The position numbers and the translations under genes were made by a program. A DNA stretch of 33,738 nucleotides, from positions 1 through 33,738 of the forward strand of contig JAMPGV010000034.1 in NCBI GenBank assembly GCA_023663735.1. Reading direction: 5' to 3'. Below, piece after piece: positions 8,258 through 16,073 of the stretch (positions within the stretch are counted from its first letter, which is position 1; every line of letters begins with the position of its first letter). The notes beneath the pieces were generated by a model, which saw nothing but the letters and a program-made list of their open reading frames with translations, had not been told where the DNA came from and did not search any database. The DNA is from Muribaculum sp. (GTDB taxonomy: Bacteria; Bacillota; Clostridia; Lachnospirales; Lachnospiraceae).

Positions 8258-9559
8258 CTATGTTCCCGCCAGCACCAGATCCAGCACATGAGCCAGCGGA
8301 CCGCAGGCGTTCATGGCCTCCTCCACCGTGTTGTTCTGCGCCCCCAATTCCACCAGAAGCGACCTCGGACGCAGATGCAGATTATAGCGATAGCCCTTCA
8401 GATAAATTTTTCTGGCAATCCCCGGATAATATTCCTCGCATTTGAGCTGCATTTGAAAAGAAAACGCCAGATTCTCCTGCTGATAATCGTTCTGCAGATA
8501 GTCGATATCGCCGGACTTCTTTGTGCGGGACAGCCCATTGAAAAACATAAACCGCGCCGTGGGCCGCCCGTCCAGATTCATGGCAAGTCTGGTTCCCTCC
8601 GCCATCTCGTCCCGGTGCAGGTCGATCACCACCTGTATGGTGGGATACCGTTCCAAAAGCTCCTCCAGCGCGGGCAGCGCCTTGCCGTAGGCGTCGTCCC
8701 GCCTGTCCACGTCATATTGTCCGGTGTGGTGCAGCACCGTGTAGCCGTAGTCGTCCCGCAGAATCTGCGCCAGATATTCTCCCACGCCCACGATGGACGT
8801 GTCTGCGTCCCCCGGCACGGAATCTGCGAACGCCTCCTGCGAATGGGTATGATAAATCAGAATCTGCGGTCCTTCCTCCGTTTTCGCCAAGGTCAGATCC
8901 TCCGAGAGCAGGGCGGACAGATCCAGCTGGTTTCTGCCCACCATCGTATTGCCGTCCACCGTATAGAAGGTCTTTAACAGCGTCTCATAATCGGAATATT
9001 CCTCCAGATCCAGCTGCAGCTTCCGCTCGTGCGGGACGAACTTTTCCCTGTATAGGAGCGCCATCTGGTTCTCCTCCCGCAGAAGCTCCTGCAGATCCGT
9101 CTCCTGCCGCTCGTCCGACTCGCTTTCCTGCGCCGAAACCTCCCCGTTTCCACGCTCCGTCAGCTCCTCGTAGGTCATCATCCGGGAATGGCCGTCGTCC
9201 TCCCGCACCGTGCAGTCTTCGTCCGTCTTCTGCCCGGCGCCCCGCCCGGCCATGCCGTAGAGGGGCAGAATCGTCTCTATCTGGGTATACGCTGCCCATT
9301 CGGTACAGCTCAGCCCCGCCTGCGTGGAGACCCCGGGCAGGAACCGCTCGTAGAGCGCGTCTGCCAGCTCTTCCGCAAACACCTGTCCCACCGCTTTCCA
9401 CAGAGCGGTTCCGCTTTCCGAATGCCTGCCCCGCATTCCGCTCCAAAGCAGACCTCCGATCAAAAAGAAAAGAGCCAGCCCCGCCGCCCTTGCCACGCCT
9501 CGCCGCATCCGAACGAATTTCCTTTGACTGCTTCTCCGTTCAGTATATGTGTCCGTCAC
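8258..9559 (-). CDS. spoIIP: Stage II sporulation protein P (cell-wall hydrolase)
   Basis: A 433-residue membrane-anchored peptidoglycan hydrolase of the engulfment complex (with SpoIID and SpoIIM). A basic N-terminus precedes one membrane segment (about 24-42). A long acidic linker follows, then the SpoIIP catalytic domain with ILIYHTHSQE (H237, H239, E242), VGEYLAQILRDDYGY and VVIDLHRDE (H315, D317), the conserved amidase-like metal-site positions. It should localise to the outer forespore or mother-cell membrane at the septum. The start is GTG at 9559, overlapping the gpr stop (GTGA, four bases). No good ribosome site precedes it, so translation is probably coupled to gpr. The gpr-spoIIP order is conserved in spore formers. 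Confidence 0.95.
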   Translation of the reverse strand: MTDTYTERRSSQRKFVRMRRGVARAAGLALFFLIGGLLWSGMRGRHSESGTALWKAVGQVFAEELADALYERFLPGVSTQAGLSCTEWAAYTQIETILPLYGMAGRGAGQKTDEDCTVREDDGHSRMMTYEELTERGNGEVSAQESESDERQETDLQELLREENQMALLYREKFVPHERKLQLDLEEYSDYETLLKTFYTVDGNTMVGRNQLDLSALLSEDLTLAKTEEGPQILIYHTHSQEAFADSVPGDADTSIVGVGEYLAQILRDDYGYTVLHHTGQYDVDRRDDAYGKALPALEELLERYPTIQVVIDLHRDEMAEGTRLAMNLDGRPTARFMFFNGLSRTKKSGDIDYLQNDYQQENLAFSFQMQLKCEEYYPGIARKIYLKGYRYNLHLRPRSLLVELGAQNNTVEEAMNACGPLAHVLDLVLAGT

Positions 9560-10485
9560 CCGCCACAGACTATATTATTTTTTTCCATGGCGATATTGAT
9601 GCCCTCGGAGAGGGTAAAACTTACCCGCTTGATCACCGCGTCAATATCCTTGCCCGTCATATACAGATTATTCAGCTCCGCGAACGCAAGCCTGCTGTCA
9701 AATTTTTTGTCCGTTTCCTCGTCCATCCACTTCTTCAGCGCGTCCCCCACGATGGTGGCCGCATCCACCACGGTGGGAACGCCCACCGCGATCACCGGAA
9801 TCCCCAGCTCCTCCTCCGTCAAGGCGTTCCGGTGGTTGCCCACGCCGGATCCGGGCTGAATGCCCGTGTTGGTGATCTGGATGGTGCGGTTCAACCGCTT
9901 GATGCTTCTGGCCGCCAGCGCGTCAATCACAATCAGCACATCCGGTTCCGTCTCCTGTACCACGCCCTTCACGATCTCCGCCGTCTCCATGCCGGTCTTG
10001 GCCATCACCCCCGGCTCCATGCTGCTCACCTGATTCATCTTGCTGCAGTTATAGGCAACTTTGCCGTACTCCTTCACCACATGCCTCGTGATAAACAGAT
10101 TGTCTACCACATGGGGACCCAGCGCATCCGCCGTCACCTCCCGGTTGCCCAGCCCGATCACCAGAACGGACAGTTCGCTGTCCCCGTTCGGGATCATGGC
10201 CAGAAGCTCCTTGGCCAGACAGGCGGAAATTTCCCGGTGGTACCCCTCGTCGGGTTCCACCATGGCGGGCGCTTCGATGGTGACATAGGTTCCCACCGCT
10301 TTTCCCATGGCTTTCGCCGCATTCTTGGTATCGATCATCACCCGGGTGACTTGTATGTCGTCCTCCTCCAAATAATATTCCTCCACACGCACGCCATGCA
10401 GATCGCTGTCCGCCTCCGTGATGCTCTCCCGCGCCTCCAGCGCCAGATCCGTCCTGATCTGAAAATTTCCCATGTCAATAACCAT
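9556..10485 (-). CDS. gpr: GPR germination protease for small acid-soluble spore proteins
   Basis: The conserved protein runs from IRTDLALEARES through VLVIGLGNREVTADALGPHVVDNLFITRH, the DVLIVIDALAARS segment, TNTGIQPGSGVGN and IPVIAVGVPTVVDAATI, all hallmarks of the GPR aspartic-type protease (family A25). It is made as a zymogen in the forespore and degrades SASPs at germination. The frame opens at a TTG at 10527, but a SigG/SigE-like -10 (CATACAA) lies almost on top of that codon, so the ATG at 10485 or the one at 10473 is more likely. Family members start shortly before IRTDLA, which agrees. It is the first gene of the gpr-spoIIP pair and divergent from rpsT. Confidence 0.93.
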   Translation of the reverse strand: MVIDMGNFQIRTDLALEARESITEADSDLHGVRVEEYYLEEDDIQVTRVMIDTKNAAKAMGKAVGTYVTIEAPAMVEPDEGYHREISACLAKELLAMIPNGDSELSVLVIGLGNREVTADALGPHVVDNLFITRHVVKEYGKVAYNCSKMNQVSSMEPGVMAKTGMETAEIVKGVVQETEPDVLIVIDALAARSIKRLNRTIQITNTGIQPGSGVGNHRNALTEEELGIPVIAVGVPTVVDAATIVGDALKKWMDEETDKKFDSRLAFAELNNLYMTGKDIDAVIKRVSFTLSEGINIAMEKNNIVCGG

Positions 10486-10535
10486 GCCTTTCTGCAGCCT
10501 GCGAATTCTTGACAACGAAAAGCGCAAGTCTTTTG

Positions 10536-10542
10536 TTGTATG
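10536..10542 (-). promoter_or_regulatory. Possible sporulation-type -10 element upstream of gpr
   Basis: CATACAA on the minus strand resembles the -10 of SigE/SigG promoters. No convincing -35 is visible at the right spacing, so this is tentative. It lies about 50 bases upstream of the preferred gpr ATG. Confidence 0.35.
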
Positions 10543-10597
10543 CTATCGCAGGCACAAAGTTGTGACCCTTACGACTTGTGTCTTCTTTCTTTTCCGT

Positions 10598-10652
10598 ATT
10601 TTTAGGATTTCTTATTTTTAGCATTTATTTTTAGCATTTATTTTTGATATTT
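10598..10652 (+). repeat. Four copies of a 13-base T-rich repeat upstream of rpsT
   Basis: Unit ATTTTTAGSATTT occurs at 10598-10610, 10614-10626 and 10627-10639, with a diverged fourth copy (ATTTTTGATATTT) at 10640-10652. The last three abut directly. The array ends 25 bases before the rpsT -35, where A/T tracts can act as an UP element or bend DNA. Confidence 0.75.
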
Positions 10653-10677
10653 TTTGCAAATTTCATGAAAATATGTA

Positions 10678-10706
10678 TTGACAAACTCCCCGGAATTGAC
10701 TACACT
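10678..10706 (+). promoter_or_regulatory. SigA-type promoter of rpsT
   Basis: A perfect -35 TTGACA (10678-10683) and -10 TACACT (10701-10706) are separated by 17 bases. An overlapping TACAAT at 10706-10711 would be the better -10 by sequence but is too far away (22 bases). The leader to the TTG start codon is nearly 100 bases. Confidence 0.7.
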
Positions 10707-10806
10707 ACAATAGTATGTTTATCATAGTCTTCCGTGTCTGACTATCGTGAAACATTTGCAAATTTTAAGAATCAATCCTTTAATCATTCAAATGGAGGTG
10801 TACGAC

Positions 10807-11070
10807 TTGGCTAACATTAAATCCGCTAAAAAGAGAATCTTAGTGACCCGCGCCAGAACCGAGCGCAACAAATCGATTCGCTCCGGCGTGAAGACCGCGA
10901 TCAAGAAAGTATATGCGGCAATCGAATCCGGCGACAAGGCGGCAGCCGCTTCCGAGCTTCGGTCCGCTATCAAGGTTGTGGAAATGGCCGGCAGCAAGGG
11001 CGTTTATCACAAGAACAATGTGGCGCGCAAAGTTTCCCGTATAAGCAAAGCTGTAAACGAGATGGCTTAA
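10807..11070 (+). CDS. rpsT: 30S ribosomal protein S20
   Basis: Encodes 87 residues beginning ANIKSAKKRILVTRARTERNKS after the initiator, the standard S20 N-terminus, with the basic helical body through KNNVARKVSRISKAVNEMA. S20 binds 16S rRNA early in 30S assembly. The start is TTG (10807-10809) with GGAGGTG at 10794-10800; a longer frame opening at 10747 adds residues not found in S20 and is rejected. A TTG start is typical for S20, whose synthesis is limited at initiation in other bacteria. The neighbouring gpr is divergent, a conserved Firmicutes arrangement. Confidence 0.97.
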   Translation: MANIKSAKKRILVTRARTERNKSIRSGVKTAIKKVYAAIESGDKAAAASELRSAIKVVEMAGSKGVYHKNNVARKVSRISKAVNEMA

Positions 11071-11105
11071 GAGCCTGCGCGGGACTTTATAAACTTGATC
11101 CATTC

Positions 11106-11140
11106 AAAAAGCACCTATTCCGTCAATAGGTGCTTTTTTT
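11106..11140 (+). terminator. Bidirectional intrinsic terminator (rpsT / TPM gene)
   Basis: A 14-base stem (AAAAAGCACCTATT and its complement) with a CCGTC loop ends in a T run (to 11140). The A run on the left arm gives a T run on the minus strand, so it can also end transcription of the convergent TPM gene that stops at 11165. Confidence 0.9.
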
Positions 11141-11164
11141 GTTCTCCTGATCGCTTTGAGGATT

Positions 11165-12094
11165 CTAGCGCCGTCTTCCGCCGCCGCCATGGCTGTGTCC
11201 GCCGCTGCTGGTATGGCTGCCATAGCTTCCGCCGCCCCGGTGGCTGCTTCCGCCTCCGCCGCCTCCGCTGCTGCTCGACTCGATGCGGCGGCTCGTCACA
11301 CTCTTTCGGATAAAGTCATCCGTGCGCAGACGCACCACGGGAACGCCTCCCTCCACATACGTCCCGGCCGACGTAGTGTCTTTTCCCATGGTGGGCATCA
11401 GATGGGACAACAGATAGAAGAGCGCCACCATAAAGGAGATCACAGACACTCCGAAAAACACCGACACCCACTCACCGGGCGTGGTTCCATATCCCCGATC
11501 ACCGGCGCCATATCTGCCGAAATCCGCCAGCCGTTTGGCCGCAGCCAGATAAGCGCGGTAGGGATTCCGGTCGATATATTCGTACATATCGTCCAGAACT
11601 TTGTCCTCCTCCCATATTCCGATGATCTCTTCCATCTTGCCGCTGGTGGACAGCCAGGAACCCTTCTGACTGCCGTCCGCGTCCTCGTACCAGTTGTCCA
11701 GAAGAAGCGCACCGTCGCCATGGGCTTTGTTCCATCCGTAGTTTCCGTTGTCATAGAAGTCGTCCGCATAGTTCATCATGTTCCACTCCCAATCGGAATC
11801 GTCCTTCCCCATGGGTTCCCTCAGCGTCACGATGACAATATCCACATGGCTCTTTTGCTCGTACTCGGCAATCTTGTCCCGAAGCGTCTGCTCCTCACTG
11901 TCGGTAAGCACATCCGCATAGTCATAGACCCTGCCCTCGTCCGCATTCCGGTTGCCTCTGGGAAGTCTGGCCGACACCGTCTGTGCAATCAGAACCACGG
12001 AGGTCACCGCCACGGTGATCCCCACAATGATAAACCAGATTCTGAAATATCTCAAATACTGCCGCAGGGCTTGTCGTTTGATTTCTTTGTCCAT
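11165..12094 (-). CDS. TPM-domain membrane protein with Gly/Ser/His tail
   Basis: A 309-residue protein. A membrane segment (about 18-41) precedes a TPM domain (about 55-195) starting VYDYADVLTDSEEQTLRDKIAEYEQKSHVDIVIVT, a typical TPM opening; a second membrane segment lies at about 208-232. The last 45 residues are very low complexity: runs of Gly and Ser with His and Arg (SSSSGGGGGGSSHRGGG). Such tails are common in TPM proteins, where the function is poorly known (membrane protein maturation or repair has been proposed in some lineages). The topology places the TPM domain outside the membrane. It starts 13 bases after the zinc-ribbon gene and is surely co-transcribed with it. Confidence 0.85.
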   Translation of the reverse strand: MDKEIKRQALRQYLRYFRIWFIIVGITVAVTSVVLIAQTVSARLPRGNRNADEGRVYDYADVLTDSEEQTLRDKIAEYEQKSHVDIVIVTLREPMGKDDSDWEWNMMNYADDFYDNGNYGWNKAHGDGALLLDNWYEDADGSQKGSWLSTSGKMEEIIGIWEEDKVLDDMYEYIDRNPYRAYLAAAKRLADFGRYGAGDRGYGTTPGEWVSVFFGVSVISFMVALFYLLSHLMPTMGKDTTSAGTYVEGGVPVVRLRTDDFIRKSVTSRRIESSSSGGGGGGSSHRGGGSYGSHTSSGGHSHGGGGRRR

Positions 12095-12107
12095 CGGTCT
12101 CTCTCCT

Positions 12108-13121
12108 CTACCATACCAATAACAATGCCCACAGCATCACGTTGCCGAGAATCAGCATCAGGCTGCCCCACAAAGTTCCGGTATAGACCAACACTTTCTT
12201 GACGGATGTGGGCGCCGTCCCCACAATTTTGCCCGTCTGCCCGTTGACATAAAAGGGATACTCCTTCCCCGCATAACGATAGAGATACTTCCACACGGGG
12301 AGCAGCCCGAACGTCTGCTTTGCATCCTGTACCCGGACGTCGTTGCGGATTGCCCGCAGACTGCTGTATTCTAAGACCTGCGCATTGAGCAGCGCATTGC
12401 TATCCTCCGTCATTTTCTTTTTCGCCCGGCCTTCCGCCTCGGCGGCTCCCATATTATAGCGCTCCGCCGCAAACCCCGACAGATATTTCGGCTCAAACGG
12501 AATCATCTGCTTATAATCATAGGGTTCCATCAGATCCATCACGTCGTCCGGCATATCTACGGACGCATCCACCGGAATGTCCTGAAACGCGATATCCAGA
12601 TTGCGGCGCACATCGTAATAAGAGGTCTCCGTGTAATGCATATTGCCGCTGGTCCAGCTCTGCACTCTGGTTCCCTCCGCCTGATAATCTACATTGACGT
12701 CATAGTCGTAGAACCAGAACGGCACATAATTGCCCGCCATGCTATCCAGCCGGGCCTCCGAGAGGAAATCCGTGGGTGCAAACACATTCCTGCTGAATTT
12801 CTCACGCAGGGATTTCTTGCAGGACTCTTTGCCCAGCTCAAAGGGAATCACCACCTTCGGCATCCACTCTCCCTCCATCCGCTGTTCCAGTATCAGATAA
12901 TTGCCGCAGTAGGGACATTGCGTGGCCGAGGTGTGTTCCTTTAACGGGATCTCGCCCCCGCAGTCCGGACAGATCTGGCTTCTTGAAAATTCTTCAACCT
13001 CTACGCCGACGACAACCGTCGCCTCCTGACTCTCCTCGCTCTCGCAATAAGGACAGAACATTTTATGCCGCTCGGGACTGTACACCACGTTTCCGCCACA
13101 GTTTTGACATTTAAAAATCAT
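12108..13121 (-). CDS. Double zinc-ribbon protein with C-terminal membrane anchor
   Basis: 337 residues from the ATG at 13121, which has AGAGGA eight bases upstream. Two four-cysteine ribbons stand at the N-terminus: C5/C8/C23/C26 and C51/C54/C69/C72. A large mixed domain follows (about 85-300) with FWFYDYDVNVDYQAEGTRV and a second repeat-like part ending in KYLYRYAGKEYPFYVNGQTGKIVG, typical of TFIIB-type zinc-ribbon proteins of unknown function in Clostridia. One or two hydrophobic helices end the protein (about 305-337), so it is likely tail-anchored with the ribbons in the cytoplasm. A longer frame opening at 13226 would add residues encoded by a decayed intergenic repeat and should not be used. 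It forms an operon with the TPM gene. Confidence 0.85.
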   Translation of the reverse strand: MIFKCQNCGGNVVYSPERHKMFCPYCESEESQEATVVVGVEVEEFSRSQICPDCGGEIPLKEHTSATQCPYCGNYLILEQRMEGEWMPKVVIPFELGKESCKKSLREKFSRNVFAPTDFLSEARLDSMAGNYVPFWFYDYDVNVDYQAEGTRVQSWTSGNMHYTETSYYDVRRNLDIAFQDIPVDASVDMPDDVMDLMEPYDYKQMIPFEPKYLSGFAAERYNMGAAEAEGRAKKKMTEDSNALLNAQVLEYSSLRAIRNDVRVQDAKQTFGLLPVWKYLYRYAGKEYPFYVNGQTGKIVGTAPTSVKKVLVYTGTLWGSLMLILGNVMLWALLLVW

Positions 13122-13151
13122 TCCGCATTCCTCTCTTTTCCTCTGGAAGCT

Positions 13152-13210
13152 GCAGACGCTTGCGAAACGCTGCATTTCGTAAAGGATCATTGTGCAAATT
13201 ACATATTCAC
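13152..13210 (+). repeat. Solo arm of the palindromic repeat upstream of the zinc-ribbon gene
   Basis: Shares GCAGACGCTTGCGAAAC, then ATTTCGTAA and ATTGTGCAAATT-ACATATTC, in order and spacing with the outer arms of copies A, B and C. The central hairpin is missing. It lies in the leader of the zinc-ribbon/TPM operon. Confidence 0.6.
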
Positions 13211-13221
13211 AAATATTGCTA

Positions 13222-13246
13222 TTCATGAATATTAAATATTCATGAA
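13222..13246. promoter_or_regulatory. Perfect 25-base AT-rich palindrome, possible operator
   Basis: The 12-base arms are perfectly complementary about the central base 13234 (arm start TTCATGAATATT). It lies upstream of the zinc-ribbon/TPM operon and just beyond the pfk terminator hairpin. It could be a dimer binding site or part of the termination region; nothing more can be said from the sequence. Confidence 0.5.
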
Positions 13247-13247
13247 A

Positions 13248-13281
13248 CAGCCGGAGAAGTCCGCCTGTACTCCTCCGGCTG
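13248..13281 (-). terminator. Terminator-like hairpin downstream of phosphofructokinase
   Basis: Arms CAGCCGGAG (13248-13256) and CTCCGGCTG (13273-13281) pair perfectly around a 16-base loop. On the minus strand the hairpin is followed by TTTCATGAATATTT, a weak T tract. Confidence 0.6.
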
Positions 13282-13318
13282 CGTTCCTGCCGGTATCCGA
13301 AACCGTCCGGTTTCCGCC

Positions 13319-14548
13319 TTACTGCATATCAATCACAATATGTCTGGGCTGTCCGGTAATCATGATCGGCGTCAGTTCCGCCTGAATCAAAGGCTTGATA
13401 TAATTGATCATCTTCTGGGATACAAAGGTGCCGTCCTCGGTGATCCACTCCAACGGAACCTTCTTCTCCACGTTTGCAATCTTATGCACGTCGTAGAGTC
13501 CGGTGGTGCAGATATAGGGATCGCTGGACTCTCTCTTTAAGGTGATCATCATGCCCGTCTCACCGTCGAAAGCCGCCTTCACAGCCGATCCGCCCACCTG
13601 ATAAGCCTCGGTAATATCCACGCGGGAGGTCAGATGCCCTGCGCAGCGCTGCATGGTGGACAGCTCAATCGCTCTGGATTTGCAGCCGAACTTCCCACTC
13701 ACCAGATCCGCCAGATACTTCGCGGTTCCGGACAGCTGCTTATGGCCGAAAGCGTCCACATACTCGTTGTGGTCGCCGTGTTCAAACACATACTTGCCGT
13801 CCGCGGTCTTGATGCCCTCGGAGACAGCCATCACGATGGCGTCCTTGGTCTCCAGAAGCTTTCCGACCTTGGCCACAAACTTGTCGATGTCAAACGCAAC
13901 CTCCGGCAGATAAATGCCGTCCACACCCTCGCAGTCCTCGCAGGTGGCAAGTGCGGCCGCACCCGTCAGCCATCCGGCGTTGCGTCCCATGATCTCGATG
14001 ATGGTCACATTCTTGATGTCATACACCAGACCGTCGCGGATGATCTCCTTGGTCACGGAGGCGATATATTTGGCCGCGCTGCCGTAACCGGGCGTATGAT
14101 CCGTCACTTCCAGATCATTGTCGATGGTCTTGGGTACGCCGATGAAACGGATCGGGCTGTCGATGGTAAGCGCATAGTCGGACAGCTTCTTGATGGTGTC
14201 CATGGAATCGTTGCCGCCTATGTAGAAAAATGCCGAAATTTCATACTTCTGAAGCAATTCAAAAATCTTCTCGTACAGAGCCTTGTCCGTTTCCATCTCC
14301 GGCAGCTTAAAGCGGCAGGAACCCAGAAACGCAGAAGGCGTCCTCTTCAAAAGCTCCAGATCCAGATCGGACTTGATCTTCTCGTCCATATCGACGATCT
14401 TCTCCTCCAGAAAACCGTGAATGCCATGGCGCATTCCATAGACCTTTCCTGCCCCCAGATCCTTGGCCGTCTTGTAGACGCCTGCCAAAGAGGAATTGAT
14501 TACGGCGGTAGGCCCGCCTGACTGCCCCACAATTACATTTCCTAACAT
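13319..14548 (-). CDS. pfp: Pyrophosphate-type 6-phosphofructokinase
   Basis: A 409-residue phosphofructokinase. The N-terminal GQSGGPTAVINSS loop, GGND at 111-114 and PKTIDND at 139-145 are diagnostic: ATP-dependent enzymes have GGDG and PGTIDND, whereas Asp at the second of these positions and Lys before TIDND mark the diphosphate-using group. The expected reaction is reversible transfer from PPi to fructose 6-phosphate, so the step can run in glycolysis or gluconeogenesis. The unusual point is Asn in place of the first Asp (GGND for GGDD), seen in some Clostridial members. The ATG at 14548 follows AAGGAGG. It is monocistronic, not part of the gap-pgk-tpi cluster. Confidence 0.92.
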   Translation of the reverse strand: MLGNVIVGQSGGPTAVINSSLAGVYKTAKDLGAGKVYGMRHGIHGFLEEKIVDMDEKIKSDLDLELLKRTPSAFLGSCRFKLPEMETDKALYEKIFELLQKYEISAFFYIGGNDSMDTIKKLSDYALTIDSPIRFIGVPKTIDNDLEVTDHTPGYGSAAKYIASVTKEIIRDGLVYDIKNVTIIEIMGRNAGWLTGAAALATCEDCEGVDGIYLPEVAFDIDKFVAKVGKLLETKDAIVMAVSEGIKTADGKYVFEHGDHNEYVDAFGHKQLSGTAKYLADLVSGKFGCKSRAIELSTMQRCAGHLTSRVDITEAYQVGGSAVKAAFDGETGMMITLKRESSDPYICTTGLYDVHKIANVEKKVPLEWITEDGTFVSQKMINYIKPLIQAELTPIMITGQPRHIVIDMQ

Positions 14549-14595
14549 AAATACCTCCTTCTCCCATGAAAATGAGTTTTGCTTACGCCTTTTCT

Positions 14596-14624
14596 ATTTT
14601 ACCACAAAAAAGAGAGACATACAA
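14596..14624 (-). promoter_or_regulatory. Probable promoter of phosphofructokinase
   Basis: On the minus strand, -10 TAAAAT (14596-14601) with -35 TTGTAT (14619-14624) and a 17-base spacer. The -10 is good, the -35 weak. Confidence 0.5.
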
Positions 14625-14669
14625 GAATGACTTGTGCTGTCTCCCACCGTATTTTATTCTATTTTCCCG

Positions 14670-15995
14670 TTACGCGCCTTTCTCTTTCAGCTCCCGCAAA
14701 TATCGGGTCACCTCGGCGCGCAGCGCCTTGAACGCCTCCACCACCACCGGGTCGAAGTGAGAACCCGACGACTCCTCAATGATCCGGTAGGCCTCCTCCA
14801 CAGGCATCGCCTCTTTATAACAGCGCTTGGACGTCAGCGCGTCAAATACATCCGCAACCGCCATAATCCGGGCGCAAAGCGGTATCTCCTCGCCGGAAAT
14901 CCCCTCGGGATAACCGGAACCGTCCCATTTTTCATGATGGTACTTGGCCACGTCGTGCGCCATCTCGATATAGTCCCGCTCCTCGATCCCCCGCATGGTC
15001 TCGTAGATGATTTCGCCGCCCTCCGCCGCATGGCATTTCATGATCTCAAATTCTTCCGCCGTGAGCTTTCCGGGTTTCTGCAGAATCGCATCCGGAACCT
15101 TGATTTTGCCGATGTCATGCAGAGGGGCCGCTTTCCACAGATTTTCCAGAAATCCTGCGTCAATCTGCTCGGGATAGACGCCCTCTCTGGCCAGTTCTCT
15201 GGCAATCCTGTCCACCAGCCAGCCGGTGCGCTTCACATGCTCTCCCGTATCGCCGTCCCTTCCCTCGATGAGGTTGGCCATCGCCACAATGGTGTGATAC
15301 TGCAATTCCATCACCCGCTGCTGGTGGCTTTTCAGCTCCTCTTCCTGTTTGCTCACAATCATTCTGCCGTGGCGGGACACCACATAGATACAGACCGCAA
15401 CAATAAAACCGACCACCGCCAGACACAGCCAGGCCATCAGCCGCGCCGTGCGGATACTCGCCTCCATCTGTGCGGCGGCCTCGCTCCCCCTCGCTTCCGT
15501 CTCGCGCCCCAGATTCGCCAGCGTCTCATTGACCGTGTCAAAATAGGGGTTCAGCTTCATGCCCACATAATACTGCGCGCTCTGTTTGGATCCCTTTCTG
15601 CTCAAATCCAGCACCACCGCCGTATTGGACTTAAATCCCACATGCTGCTTGACGATGGTGTGCAGCATTCCGCCGTCCGCATCCTCTCCCAGACTGTTCT
15701 CCAACTGTGCAAAAAGTTCCGACATCTCCTCCAGCAGCCCGTCGATGCGCTCTTCATACCGGTCGTACTCTGCCTCTTCCGTATTGACAATATGCTGCCA
15801 TACCAGCGATTCCGTCTGATAGACGTCCTCCCTGATGTGATCCATGATTCTCTGATTCTGCACCGATGTGCTGAGATTGTCTTGATACTGATCGGAGATG
15901 GTATGGATATTCTGTACCAAAAGTAATATACCCAGAATACATGCCACCGACGCAGCCAGCACCGATACCAGTATGTGATGGATCATCTTCCGCAT
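14670..15995 (-). CDS. Membrane-bound HD-GYP c-di-GMP phosphodiesterase
   Basis: About 441 residues. TM1 (about 6-28) and TM2 (about 186-207) bracket a helical extracytoplasmic sensor of about 155 residues resembling four-helix-bundle sensors. A short cytoplasmic coiled linker leads to a complete HD-GYP domain: TGEHVKRTG (His), LHDIGKI (H293, D294), YHHEKWDGSGYP (H353, H354; GYP 361-363) and AVADVFDALT (D382). All family metal and signature residues are present, so it should hydrolyse c-di-GMP in response to an external cue. GGGAGGT lies too close to the first ATG (16001), so the ATG at 15995 is preferred. It starts about 80 bases after the solute-binding lipoprotein stop on the same strand, suggesting an operon and a ligand partnership. 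Confidence 0.93.
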   Translation of the reverse strand: MRKMIHHILVSVLAASVACILGILLLVQNIHTISDQYQDNLSTSVQNQRIMDHIREDVYQTESLVWQHIVNTEEAEYDRYEERIDGLLEEMSELFAQLENSLGEDADGGMLHTIVKQHVGFKSNTAVVLDLSRKGSKQSAQYYVGMKLNPYFDTVNETLANLGRETEARGSEAAAQMEASIRTARLMAWLCLAVVGFIVAVCIYVVSRHGRMIVSKQEEELKSHQQRVMELQYHTIVAMANLIEGRDGDTGEHVKRTGWLVDRIARELAREGVYPEQIDAGFLENLWKAAPLHDIGKIKVPDAILQKPGKLTAEEFEIMKCHAAEGGEIIYETMRGIEERDYIEMAHDVAKYHHEKWDGSGYPEGISGEEIPLCARIMAVADVFDALTSKRCYKEAMPVEEAYRIIEESSGSHFDPVVVEAFKALRAEVTRYLRELKEKGA

Positions 15996-16073
15996 ATCCA
16001 TACCTCCCGCCGTTTAAACCGCAATTTCGACCGCTGTCCGGGCGGATTCTGTCCCCTCCTTCAAACCGCCGTC

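Noticed and set aside
14634-15926. A 430-codon open frame on the plus strand opposite the HD-GYP gene
   Set aside because: Composition is rich in His, Arg, Leu and Pro as expected for an antisense shadow; the minus-strand HD-GYP protein is complete and conserved.
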